Assembly (NCBI GenBank): GCA_036389255.1
Contig: DASVQI010000027.1
Span: forward strand, 1 to 64,000
Length of the DNA: 64,000 bases
Direction of reading: 5' to 3'
Source: JACVRN01 sp036389255
GTDB lineage: Bacteria > Acidobacteriota > Blastocatellia > Pyrinomonadales > Pyrinomonadaceae
Part shown: in pieces, positions 32,322-42,388 of the stretch
How positions within the stretch are numbered: position 1 is the stretch's first letter
Layout: each line of letters starts with the position of its first letter
The notes under the pieces: model-generated
What the model was told of the DNA's origin: nothing
Database searches by the model: none
What the model saw: the letters and a program-made list of their open reading frames with translations, nothing else
Made by a program: the position numbers and the translations under genes

Positions 32322-32639
32322 ATGAACAGTATATATGCTATGCAACGCGCAAACGGCGACTGGTTCGCGCTCAATGACGACGGGCGCTTGCGTGTGCCTG
32401 TCTTTCACAGCGCAAGCGAAGCTATGGAGGCCCGTTCGCGTAATCCGGGGATGCTGCTTTTTAAGCCTGTGGTAGTTGACGAGCTTGCGCTCGATGACCT
32501 CGCGCCGACAGCTACGGAAAAGAGCGCGGGCTACTGGCTGGTGAGTAATCCATCGCTGAACCTGCGGCGCGGGCGTCTGCTAGACCATGAACAGCTTCTC
32601 CTGCTCGTACGAGATAATGCGCAACTGCCGCAAGAGTAA
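32322..32639 (+). CDS. Hypothetical protein, 105 aa
   Basis: ATG at 32322, 12 nt after GGGAGACATCGG, rather than the frame's first codon at 32295. The chain is cytoplasmic, alternating beta and helix (IYAMQRANGDWFALNDDGRLRVPVFHSASEAMEARSRNPGMLLFKPVVVDELALDDL, then YWLVSNPSLNLRRGRLLDHEQLLLLV). It could be a DUF2750-like fold but I cannot assign it. Codon use fits the host. Confidence 0.55.
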   Translation: MNSIYAMQRANGDWFALNDDGRLRVPVFHSASEAMEARSRNPGMLLFKPVVVDELALDDLAPTATEKSAGYWLVSNPSLNLRRGRLLDHEQLLLLVRDNAQLPQE

Positions 32640-32653
32640 AAGTAAGGTTGGAA

Positions 32654-32806
32654 ATGAAGAGATATTGCCAGCGTTGCGAAACCAGATTGCGGCCGAGAGA
32701 GATAAGATGTCCTTATTGCCGTCAATCAGCAGTGAGTTGGCTGCATCGCATCGCCATCGCCGCTTTCGCTATGATAGCTCTCTTTTATCTGTACAGGACG
32801 TTTTAG
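32654..32806 (+). CDS. Small zinc-ribbon membrane protein, 50 aa
   Basis: ATG at 32654 follows GGTTGGAA. The product begins MKRYCQRCETRLRPREIRCPYC, a double CxxC ribbon. It then carries a single transmembrane helix (IAIAAFAMIALFYLY) and ends LYRTF. Same layout as the larger zinc-ribbon membrane protein at 27581. It overlaps no other supported gene, and lies inside the small-gene run. Confidence 0.6.
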   Translation: MKRYCQRCETRLRPREIRCPYCRQSAVSWLHRIAIAAFAMIALFYLYRTF

Positions 32807-32877
32807 TCGCACTACCAGTTATTAACAAGCGGGATAGATTAAGGTTAGTGTCGTTTCATTCCTAAGTGATAAAGATT

Positions 32878-33261
32878 ATGACCAGCACCAAGTCGGATGC
32901 CCCTCTCAGCATTAGATTTATAGATGCCGGAGGGCAGGTTCTTTTAGAACTGATAAACGTGACCAGCCAAACGCTCAGGTGCGTCGAGATTCTTACCGTC
33001 TTTCTGAAAGATGAAGATACTCCGGGCGGAGGCCCCTCGCGCGCGCACATTAAATTCGAGCCTATACGATCTATACGCCCACAAGAGAAGGCCGTCTTGT
33101 CGCACAGAACATGGATTGACGGCAGGCCGACAGTCCCTGAGCAAGACCAACTCGAACGTCTTAAAGAGATAGCCGGTGAAGTCAGGCCCTACGTTCTGGA
33201 CGTCTCGTGGGAAGATGGGGAAGGCAAAACCAGGTTTCAACGGATACCTGTAGGGCATTGA
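32878..33261 (+). CDS. Hypothetical protein, 127 aa
   Basis: Beta-rich cytoplasmic protein (PLSIRFIDAGGQVLLELINVTSQTLRCVEILTVFLKDEDTPGG, then HIKFEPIRSIRPQEKAVLSHRTW and YVLDVSWEDGEGKTRFQRIPVGH). It resembles an Ig-like or FxLD-type sandwich. ATG at 32878 is used, though a GTG at 32866 is possible. Family unknown. Confidence 0.5.
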   Translation: MTSTKSDAPLSIRFIDAGGQVLLELINVTSQTLRCVEILTVFLKDEDTPGGGPSRAHIKFEPIRSIRPQEKAVLSHRTWIDGRPTVPEQDQLERLKEIAGEVRPYVLDVSWEDGEGKTRFQRIPVGH

Positions 33262-33270
33262 AGGAAATTC

Positions 33271-33516
33271 GTGATGATAGTCTGTGAATTCTGTGTGCAG
33301 TACATGAAGGAGGGGCAATGCGGTCTGGGCCTTAACATCCCGAAGGGGATGGGTTGTCACGAGTTTCAACCGGGCATGGAAAGATTCTGCTCAGACCCTA
33401 AAGATTTCGTCAGCCCCAGACAGATAATCGAGATGGCCACATTTTTTGGAATCAAGGGCCGGGAGCTAAAGAAGGTCAAGCTAATGGCCGCACGAGAAGA
33501 GAGCCTGCTGTCGTAG
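33271..33516 (+). CDS. Small cysteine-containing protein, 81 aa
   Basis: A short acidobacterial type: MMIVCEFCVQYMKEGQCGLGLNIPKGMGCHEFQPGMERFCSDPKDF. Cys in a CxxC...C...C...C spacing could bind zinc or an Fe-S cluster, as the pattern C-x2-C-x8-C-x11-C-x11-C is similar to small iron-sulfur proteins. The C-terminal helix is basic. It closes the small-gene run. Function unknown. Confidence 0.6.
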   Translation: MMIVCEFCVQYMKEGQCGLGLNIPKGMGCHEFQPGMERFCSDPKDFVSPRQIIEMATFFGIKGRELKKVKLMAAREESLLS

Positions 33517-33548
33517 AATTATCAAGACGGGCGCTCTTTGACCCATCT

Positions 33549-33749
33549 CTATCTATTTTCTGCCTCTAGGGCTTCGACTTCCTTGTAGTAGATGAGGTGT
33601 CGTCCTTCCACCTCTACCGAGTGTAAGCGCCCGCGTCGCACCATATTCTTAATCGCCGCTCTCGTCATGCCACATAATTCCGCCGCCTTTTCCTGACTAA
33701 TCAACGGCTCGCCTGTGACATTTGCCTGAACTTCCGGTTCTGTTTTCAT
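33549..33749 (-). CDS. Excisionase-like helix-turn-helix protein, 66 aa
   Basis: The sequence PLISQEKAAELCGMTRAAIKNMVRRGRLHSVEVEGRHLIYYKEVEALEAE is a MerR/excisionase-type HTH (winged helix with a strand after the recognition helix). It can bind DNA. No integrase is near, so it is more likely a local regulator than an excisionase. Confidence 0.7.
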   Translation of the reverse strand: MKTEPEVQANVTGEPLISQEKAAELCGMTRAAIKNMVRRGRLHSVEVEGRHLIYYKEVEALEAENR

Positions 33750-33918
33750 GCTAGGACATTACACCCGATTGTGAGTATTACCAAGACGACAGCAGAGCAG
33801 CGCTTCATTACAATCAGACTTGAGCAGATATGAGAGAAAATAAGGGCAGGCCGTGGCAAAAGTGGTAATCCTTACCGGACACCGCGCCGCCAGAGGACAA
33901 TAAAGTAGGAATATAGTG

Positions 33919-33924
33919 TATAAT
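33919..33924 (+). promoter_or_regulatory. Promoter -10 of the plus-strand RRM gene
   Basis: TATAAT at 33919-33924; the -35 17 nt upstream (GACAAT) is weak. Same arrangement as copy A, upstream of the same leader. Confidence 0.5.
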
Positions 33925-33975
33925 CCGTTAGAAAGTTAGCGCAACTAAAAGGTTAAATAGCGCATCTCAACTTTC

Positions 33976-34165
33976 AGCTAATCCTTCTCTCGCGCATCGA
34001 CGGTGATGCGCCCCGCGCCTGTTGAAAAGGCGGCGGCGTTCTGGATACTCCGAGAGCAGGTTGATTTTAACTTCAGAAGTCGCTCTTGACAGAGCATCCG
34101 AACGCGAGCCTTCGCTGCTAACCGTATCATCGAAGCCAACTTCAATTCGAAGCTTCTCTTAACGC
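33976..34165 (+). ncRNA. Conserved 5' leader RNA of the RRM gene (copy B)
   Basis: The plus-strand counterpart of the 27270-27498 leader. Shared in the same order: CTTCTCTCGCGCATC, hairpin GCGCATC-GACGGT-GATGCGC, GGCGGCGGCGTT, CCGAACGCGAGCC, TTCGCTGC and CGAAGCTTCTCTTAAC. Spacer lengths differ by a few bases. No frame of any length runs through it in the sense direction. Confidence 0.7.
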
Positions 34166-34190
34166 TCCCACAGGGGAGAGGTACACATCT

Positions 34191-34520
34191 ATGTCTATGA
34201 AACTTTACGTCGGAAATCTTTCTTTCCAGACTTCGAGCGATGATTTGCAGCAATTGTTCGCGCAGGCGGGTACGGTCGAATCAGTCTCTATTATTGAAGA
34301 CCGTGAGACGGGTCGCTCGCGCGGCTTCGGCTTTGTCGAGATGGCTTCTAATGAAGAAGGTCAGGCGGCTATTCAGCAGTTCAACGGCAAGGAAATCAAC
34401 GGTCGCTCATTGAACGTCAACGAGGCGAAACCCCGCGAAGAGCGTGGGAATCGTGGCGGCGGCGGTGGTGGCGGACGCGGCGGCTTCGGCGGCGGCGGTG
34501 GCCGTACAAATCGCTGGTAA
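34191..34520 (+). CDS. RRM RNA-binding protein with Gly-rich tail, 109 aa (paralogue)
   Basis: RNP2 LYVGNLSF and RNP1 RGFGFVEM are present, and the first 85 residues match the 26886 product closely (for example SIIEDRETGRSRGFGFVEMASNEEG). The Gly/Arg tail is shorter by about 18 residues. It is a duplication that kept the whole unit: promoter position, leader, gene and terminator. The start follows the AGGGGAGAGG site. The two copies are about 7 kb apart in opposite orientation. Confidence 0.92.
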   Translation: MSMKLYVGNLSFQTSSDDLQQLFAQAGTVESVSIIEDRETGRSRGFGFVEMASNEEGQAAIQQFNGKEINGRSLNVNEAKPREERGNRGGGGGGGRGGFGGGGGRTNRW

Positions 34521-34556
34521 AAGCTGTCTGCTTTAAACAGCGCATCATTACACGGA

Positions 34557-34594
34557 GCGTCCCCGGCCAAACATTTTGTGCCGGGGGCGCTTTA
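34557..34594 (+). terminator. Hairpin terminator after plus-strand RRM gene
   Basis: AGCGTCCCCGGC and GCCGGGGGCGCT pair around AAACATTTTGT, followed by TTAACTTTT. Similar to the terminator of copy A. Confidence 0.7.
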
Positions 34595-34611
34595 ACTTTT
34601 AAGGCTAATAG

Positions 34612-34745
34612 CGCTCTGAGGGAAACGCGGGCGTGTCCGTGCGGAAGAAGGCTTCGGACAGACCCGGTGCGCATCAAGAAGTAAACCCCGAACGTGCAAG
34701 TCCCGCCACGCTGCTCTTTAGAAAAGCAGGCTCTCAACCTCGCTG
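34612..34745 (+). ncRNA. Candidate structured RNA of unknown type
   Basis: The gene-free stretch before the desaturase has paired segments. GTCCG...CGGAC close an inner GGAAG/CTTC hairpin, and GCGGG (about 34627) can pair with CCCGC (about 34701). Neighbouring bases resemble neither tRNA nor a known riboswitch that I can recall, and a 6S-like RNA is one possibility. This is a fold guess only. Confidence 0.3.
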
Positions 34746-34848
34746 CTGCTGATAAGTTTACACAACTAATACAATTGAGCGGGCAAACTTGAGCTACTCT
34801 ATCATCTAAATAAATGTACACATCTTAAACAGACGGGGAGCATTCAGT

Positions 34849-35715
34849 TTGCGTAACGAACCAATCACCAGTATTCAACGACGGACGGGCATCAATTGGC
34901 CAACGTGTATCACGATGGTCATTTTTCATGTGGGCGCGATTGCCTCGCTCTTTATGATTAGCTGGCCTGTAGTCATTGCCACTCTACTTCTCTGGTGGCT
35001 CGCGGGCGGCTTAGGCGTAGGCGTGGGCTACCATCGGCTGCTCACTCATCGCGGCTTCAAGACGCCGAAGCTAGTCGAGTATTTTCTGACCATTTGCGGC
35101 ATGCTAGCTCTGGAAGCCGGCCCTATTGCGTGGGTAACGACGCACCGCATCCATCACGCGCACACGGACGCACCCGGTGACCCACACACTCCGCGCGACG
35201 GTAGCTGGTGGGCGCACATGGGCTGGGTGCTGACCGGCACGGCGCAGCGTTACGACAAGACTGTGTGCGAGCGTTACGCTCCCGACCTGATGAAAGACCC
35301 TGTGCATCGCTGGTTAGAGAAATTATACTTCGTGCCGCTCATAGTGCTCGGCATAGTGCTTCTGGCTGTCGGCGGCTGGCCGATGCTGTTCTGGGGAATC
35401 TTCTTTCGTGTGACTCTCGGCTTTCACGGGACATGGCTCGTCAATTCAGCGACCCACCTGTGGGGCAAGCGACGATTTGAGACTGCGGATGATTCACGAA
35501 ACAGTTGGTGGGTCGCGCTCCTTAGCTTTGGCGAGGGCTGGCACAATAACCATCACGCGCATCCGCGCGCGGCTCGCCACGGCCTTACGTGGTACGAAGT
35601 AGACTTTAACTGGTGGAGCATTCAAGTGCTGCGCCTTCTGGGGCTGGCTAAATCTATCAAGCTTGTCCGCGCGGATACCGGACGAGTGGAACAATCTATT
35701 TCTCAAGTAAGCTAA
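34849..35715 (+). CDS. Acyl-CoA/fatty acid desaturase (delta-9 type), 288 aa
   Basis: The three histidine boxes of membrane di-iron desaturases are visible: HRLLTHRG (about 64-70), HRIHHAHTD (about 102-108) and HNNHHAHP (about 231-237). Two pairs of transmembrane helices flank them. The start is TTG, 8 nt after GGGGAG. These enzymes introduce a double bond into acyl chains, supporting membrane fluidity. It lies just after the RRM gene, fitting a cold-response neighbourhood. Confidence 0.92.
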   Translation: MRNEPITSIQRRTGINWPTCITMVIFHVGAIASLFMISWPVVIATLLLWWLAGGLGVGVGYHRLLTHRGFKTPKLVEYFLTICGMLALEAGPIAWVTTHRIHHAHTDAPGDPHTPRDGSWWAHMGWVLTGTAQRYDKTVCERYAPDLMKDPVHRWLEKLYFVPLIVLGIVLLAVGGWPMLFWGIFFRVTLGFHGTWLVNSATHLWGKRRFETADDSRNSWWVALLSFGEGWHNNHHAHPRAARHGLTWYEVDFNWWSIQVLRLLGLAKSIKLVRADTGRVEQSISQVS

Positions 35716-35848
35716 CAGAGAAGGTGCGCCTCTATAGCGCGTACAAGTAGAAAGGCTGGCTCCTGATGTGTCGGCCATGTCCGGGCGCGGCTGCTTTTCA
35801 TGTAGAATGAGGGCAGCCGCTTTCTCGTTTCAGGCGTGTGAAATCATT

Positions 35849-37057
35849 ATGCTTTCCGTCTCAGAAGCCATCAGCATAGTCAAAGAGCAGACGCGCTCGC
35901 TGCCGCCTGAAGAGGTAGAGATAGTGTCGGCGCTGGGCCGCGTGCTGGCCGAGGATGTGATTGCGGATACGGATTTGCCGCCGTTCGATAGGTCGCAGAT
36001 GGATGGCTATGCTCTGCGCGCTGCGGATTGTGAGAATGTTCCGGCTAGGCTTCGCGTAGTGGGCGAGGCGGCTGCGGGTCGCGGCTGGCACGAGACTTTG
36101 CAGCCGGGCGAGGCCGTGAGGATTATGACGGGTGCGCCTGTGCCTGCGGGCGCTGACAGCGTGCAGCAGGTCGAAGTGACCGCCGAGCTTGATGAAGGCA
36201 GAGCGGTTGAGATTTCAAAAGCCACCGAGCCGGGCCAGTTTATAATCAAACGTGGCAGCGAGATTAAGCGCGGCCAGACAGTTCTTCTAAGCGGCGAGGA
36301 GATTAACGCCGCGCGCATGGCCGTCCTAGCATCTTTCGGTTATGCGAAGGTTCGTGTGGGCGCTCGCCCGCGCGTCGCCGTTCTGGTGACGGGGACGGAG
36401 CTTGTGCCTGTTACCGAAAGGCCGGGCAGGGACGAGATACGAGACTCGAACACCTTTTCGCTGGGGGCTTACGCGGCGATTGCCGGAGCGCGAGTGGAGC
36501 GGCTGGAGCTTGCGTCCGATGATTTGGAGCTACTGAAGCGCGAGATAAGCGGGGCGGCCGAGAGGGTGGATGCGCTTATTCTTTCGGGTGGCGTTTCTAT
36601 GGGCGTTTATGATTTCACGAAGGCCGCGCTTCGCTCGCTCGGCGCTGACTTTTTCTTTGAGCGCGTCAGTCTACGTCCGGGAAAGCCCACGGTCTTTGCA
36701 AGGCTGGGCCGCGCGCTGGTCTTCGGTCTACCGGGCAATCCCGTCTCTGTCTCTGTGACTTTCAATCTGTTTGCGCGAACCGCCATCAGGGCCATGCAGG
36801 GGGCGCTTCAGGTTGAGATGAGCGAAGAGCGTGCGGTGCTTTCAAGGAGCGTGCGCGGGGCTGTGGAGCGCGAGAGCTTTCTGCCCGCAGAGCTTCGCAC
36901 GGATGAAACGGGACGGCTCTTGGCGGAGCCTTTGAAGTGGGGCGGCTCAAGCGACTTTGTAGCCTTTGCGCGCGCCACCGCGCTGATAAACGTGCCGGAG
37001 GGCGTAAGGACACTTGATGCTGGCGAGACGGTAAGGGTCTTGCATCTTCCCGCGTGA
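35849..37057 (+). CDS. moeA: Molybdopterin molybdenumtransferase MoeA
   Basis: MoeA inserts molybdate into adenylated molybdopterin. Recognised by LPPFDRSQMDGYALRA, VRIMTGAPVPAGADSV, the VLVTGTELVP strand, RDSNTFSLGAYA, LSGGVSMGVYDF, and the VFGLPGNPVSVSVTF catalytic region. Length 402 aa, normal. ATG at 35849 is the conserved start; a frame extension to 35768 is spurious. It forms an operon with moaC 7 nt downstream. Confidence 0.95.
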   Translation: MLSVSEAISIVKEQTRSLPPEEVEIVSALGRVLAEDVIADTDLPPFDRSQMDGYALRAADCENVPARLRVVGEAAAGRGWHETLQPGEAVRIMTGAPVPAGADSVQQVEVTAELDEGRAVEISKATEPGQFIIKRGSEIKRGQTVLLSGEEINAARMAVLASFGYAKVRVGARPRVAVLVTGTELVPVTERPGRDEIRDSNTFSLGAYAAIAGARVERLELASDDLELLKREISGAAERVDALILSGGVSMGVYDFTKAALRSLGADFFFERVSLRPGKPTVFARLGRALVFGLPGNPVSVSVTFNLFARTAIRAMQGALQVEMSEERAVLSRSVRGAVERESFLPAELRTDETGRLLAEPLKWGGSSDFVAFARATALINVPEGVRTLDAGETVRVLHLPA

Positions 37058-37063
37058 GAAAAG

Positions 37064-37543
37064 ATGAAGAAGCTTTCACACCTAGACAAAGAGGGGCGCG
37101 TGAGAATGGTTGACACGAGCCGCAAGCGACAGACTCATCGTCGCGCGGTTGCCTCCGCGCGCGTGCTGATGTCCGTGGAGACGCTCAAAGCCGTAAGCTC
37201 AGGGCGGACTCCAAAGGGCGACCCTGTTGAGACGGCAAGGCTGGCAGGCATCATGGCGGCCAAGCGCACGGCGGAGTTGATACCGCTCTGCCATCCACTC
37301 CCGCTCACGGACATAGACGTGCGCGCGACCATTCAGGAAGACGGCATCTATCTTGAGGCCGAAGCGGCGACGCTCGCGCAGACGGGCGTGGAGATGGAAG
37401 CTCTCACAGCCGTCTCTGTCGCCGCGCTCACCATCTACGACATGTGCAAGGCCGTGGACAAAGCTATGGAGATAACGGATGTGCGGCTGGAATTGAAGAC
37501 GGGCGGCAAATCTGGAACCTACAGGAGAAAGGCAGGAGGCTGA
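37064..37543 (+). CDS. moaC: Cyclic pyranopterin monophosphate synthase MoaC
   Basis: MoaC converts the MoaA product to cPMP, the second half of the first step of molybdenum cofactor synthesis. Family sequences: LSHLDKEGRVRMVDTSRK, AAKRTAELIPLCHPLPLTDI, GVEMEALTAVSVAALTIYDMCKAVDK. 159 aa, normal. Right after moeA; moaA is not in the window. Confidence 0.96.
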   Translation: MKKLSHLDKEGRVRMVDTSRKRQTHRRAVASARVLMSVETLKAVSSGRTPKGDPVETARLAGIMAAKRTAELIPLCHPLPLTDIDVRATIQEDGIYLEAEAATLAQTGVEMEALTAVSVAALTIYDMCKAVDKAMEITDVRLELKTGGKSGTYRRKAGG

Positions 37544-37635
37544 CCATTGTTTAGCTCAGGAACTTTCGAGTACAATGGGGCGTATCAGGAGTCATGGCCG
37601 ACGAGGGGCCTTCGGAAAGACCGAGCGGAGATTTT

Positions 37636-38436
37636 ATGAAGATACAGATTTCACCGGACGCACGCCCGCAGGTTCGCACGCTTATGCTGGCAACCCTGAT
37701 AACGCTGGCGCTCTGGTTCATCCCATACGCAGAGATTCTGACCTATCCTTTTCGCATCTTCGTCACCTTCATACACGAAGGCGGTCACGCGCTCGCGGCG
37801 CTTTTGACGGGCGGCTCCGTCGTGAGCCTCAGCGTGCATACGGATGCGAGCGGGTTGACGGTAAGTACCAAGGGCGGTCTTCTCTCGCAATTTATCACTT
37901 CCAGCGCAGGCTATGTCGGCGCTATGACATTCGGAGTGCTGCTGCTTTTCCTGATTCGCAGGGCCGTCGCGGCGCGCATAGTGCTTACAGGCTCCGCAGT
38001 CTTCATCCTGCTGCTGACCTTTATCTTCGGCCTCTGGAAGCCTATGGCCAACGCCTTTGACCCGAACGTTCAATTTTCCGGCATTCCGTTCACAATAGCG
38101 GCAGGCGTCGTGCTTTCAATCGGACTGCTGGCGCTGGCCCGTTACGCGAGCGCCCGTGTGGCCACCTTCTTCGTAAGCTTTCTGGCCGTCCAGTGCGTGC
38201 TGAATGCTGTCTTAGACCTGAAGAATCTGTTCTTCATGTCATCGCCCTTCGCGTCCGAAGCTCATACGGACGCTGTCAACATGGCGAATGCCACGGGCAT
38301 CCCCTCCATGTTCTGGGCGATTCTCTGGATAGGCGTCTCGCTCGCGCTGCTTTCCATGGCGATGCGCTTCTACGCCATCAGCAAGCACCCGCCCCAGCAG
38401 CAAGACCTGCCCTTTGACGAGCCTCTGGACATATAA
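37636..38436 (+). CDS. M50-family membrane metallopeptidase, 266 aa
   Basis: The zinc motif HEGGH lies in FIHEGGHALAALLTGG (about residues 42-50), in a chain with about six hydrophobic helices. It resembles the short 'M50B-like' family. The third ligand region is not certain. It probably cuts within the membrane. ATG at 37636 has GGAG 7 nt upstream; a longer frame from 37594 lacks this. The following small gene starts 10 nt after it. Confidence 0.78.
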   Translation: MKIQISPDARPQVRTLMLATLITLALWFIPYAEILTYPFRIFVTFIHEGGHALAALLTGGSVVSLSVHTDASGLTVSTKGGLLSQFITSSAGYVGAMTFGVLLLFLIRRAVAARIVLTGSAVFILLLTFIFGLWKPMANAFDPNVQFSGIPFTIAAGVVLSIGLLALARYASARVATFFVSFLAVQCVLNAVLDLKNLFFMSSPFASEAHTDAVNMANATGIPSMFWAILWIGVSLALLSMAMRFYAISKHPPQQQDLPFDEPLDI

Positions 38437-38445
38437 ACAGCCGTA

Positions 38446-38772
38446 GTGAGCGACGAGATGAACAGGCCGCCGGAAGCTTGTGCCGAGGAGAGCACACACG
38501 GCGGCCTTGATGTTTCTCTGGCCGAAGCCTACACGCTCGGCTCGCTGCCCTTGGGAGCGCACCTGATTCTTCGCTGCCGGAAGGACTGGCGCGACGCTAC
38601 AATCACAGCCGTCACTCCCGATGCCGTCACACTCTCCGTCACTTCTCCGAAAGGCAGAACCTATCGCCTGCGTCGCCCGCCGGATTCCCTGCTCTCCTTC
38701 GACGGCCCTATTCCCGTGCTGGGCGAAGGCCAATGGCGCACCGGAATCGCCAGATACGACGGCCGTTGGTAA
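38446..38772 (+). CDS. Hypothetical protein, 108 aa
   Basis: GTG start. A cytoplasmic beta-rich protein (LGAHLILRCRKDWRDATITAVTPDAVTLSVTSPKGRTYRLRRPPDSLLSFDGPIPVLG), similar in feel to small RNA-binding or PilZ-like strands but without a match I recognise. It follows the M50 gene closely and may be in its operon. Confidence 0.5.
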   Translation: MSDEMNRPPEACAEESTHGGLDVSLAEAYTLGSLPLGAHLILRCRKDWRDATITAVTPDAVTLSVTSPKGRTYRLRRPPDSLLSFDGPIPVLGEGQWRTGIARYDGRW

Positions 38773-38977
38773 TCAAGAAAAGAAATTAACAGAATAGGCG
38801 AGATAAAAGAGAAAGCATTGTTTCTTTTTATCCTGTCCAGCCTTGTTTGAATCTTCTTCTAATTGAGACGCCATCTCAGTCTTTGCGCGTTTCCCCTTCC
38901 GGCTGTTTCGAGGTATCATGGTGGTTTGCCGCAGTCCGCAAATTCTCCCCTGTGCGCTACGGTGAACTTTTTGTACC

Positions 38978-41857
<2,880 letters not shown>

Positions 41858-41995
41858 CAACTCGCAATTTTTTTGCATACCTGAAAAAATTTATACCCGC
41901 AGCAAAAAACCTTGCTATGATGTCCGGGCACACTACGACCCGGCCGCGCCTAACGGGCAAACGCAGCAGGATTTAGTAGTAATTAAGCGACCAAT

Positions 41996-42265
41996 TTAGA
42001 AAAGGGCCATCGCGCTCTGCCAAAGCGTCACAGCCATCCCCGTCACGGAGTCAACGGTTGCACCCGGATATGGTATTTCGCCCTCTGTCTCAGATGGTGA
42101 AGCACCATTTGGGTATTGCACATCGCCGTTCGTTGTCACTGGCGCTGGCGGTTGAGCAGTGATACCTGGAAACGGAATCTCGCCCGCAGATACGGAGTAA
42201 GCAAGTGCCAGCATTAACACACATGCGACCACAGATTTGCGGCAGGATTGAATAAAGTTTCTCAT
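41996..42265 (-). CDS. Secreted short peptide with GEIPxPG repeats, 89 aa
   Basis: A signal peptide (KSVVACVLMLALAYSVSA) with cleavage likely before GEIPFPG. Three related repeats follow, GEIPFPG, GDVQYPNG and GEIPYPG, separated by Pro/Thr-rich linkers. The C-terminus is a hydrophobic helix (VTGMAVTLWQSAMALF). RBS AAGAAGGAAAC precedes the ATG. It is divergent from the TPR/AAA+ regulator 123 bp away, and two dyads lie in the shared gap. Shape and place suggest a secreted signal peptide precursor, which is inference. Confidence 0.7.
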   Translation of the reverse strand: MRNFIQSCRKSVVACVLMLALAYSVSAGEIPFPGITAQPPAPVTTNGDVQYPNGASPSETEGEIPYPGATVDSVTGMAVTLWQSAMALF

Positions 42266-42299
42266 CTTAGTTTCCTTCTTGGGTGATTTAATGAAGCAA

Positions 42300-42388
42300 G
42301 CTAACTATTCAGCGAGCCTCCTCTATATGAGGCTCGGTAAATCGTCTTTGCAATTATTATTGCAAGTGCATGAAAGGACAATCCTCTC
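42300..42388. promoter_or_regulatory. Shared intergenic region with two dyads
   Basis: The inverted repeat GAGCCTC...GAGGCTC (about 42314-42335) and the pair TTGCAAT...ATTGCAA (about 42350-42367) lie between the peptide gene and the regulator. Either could be an operator for the HTH of the regulator. Confidence 0.5.

Noticed and set aside
34612..34745. Cobalamin riboswitch
   Set aside because: AAGTCCCGCCACGC resembles the B12-box flank slightly, but the conserved box itself and the downstream gene type do not fit.
36786..37125. Minus-strand frames over moeA
   Set aside because: Shadow frames of a GC-rich coding gene; no domains and opposite to a well supported gene.
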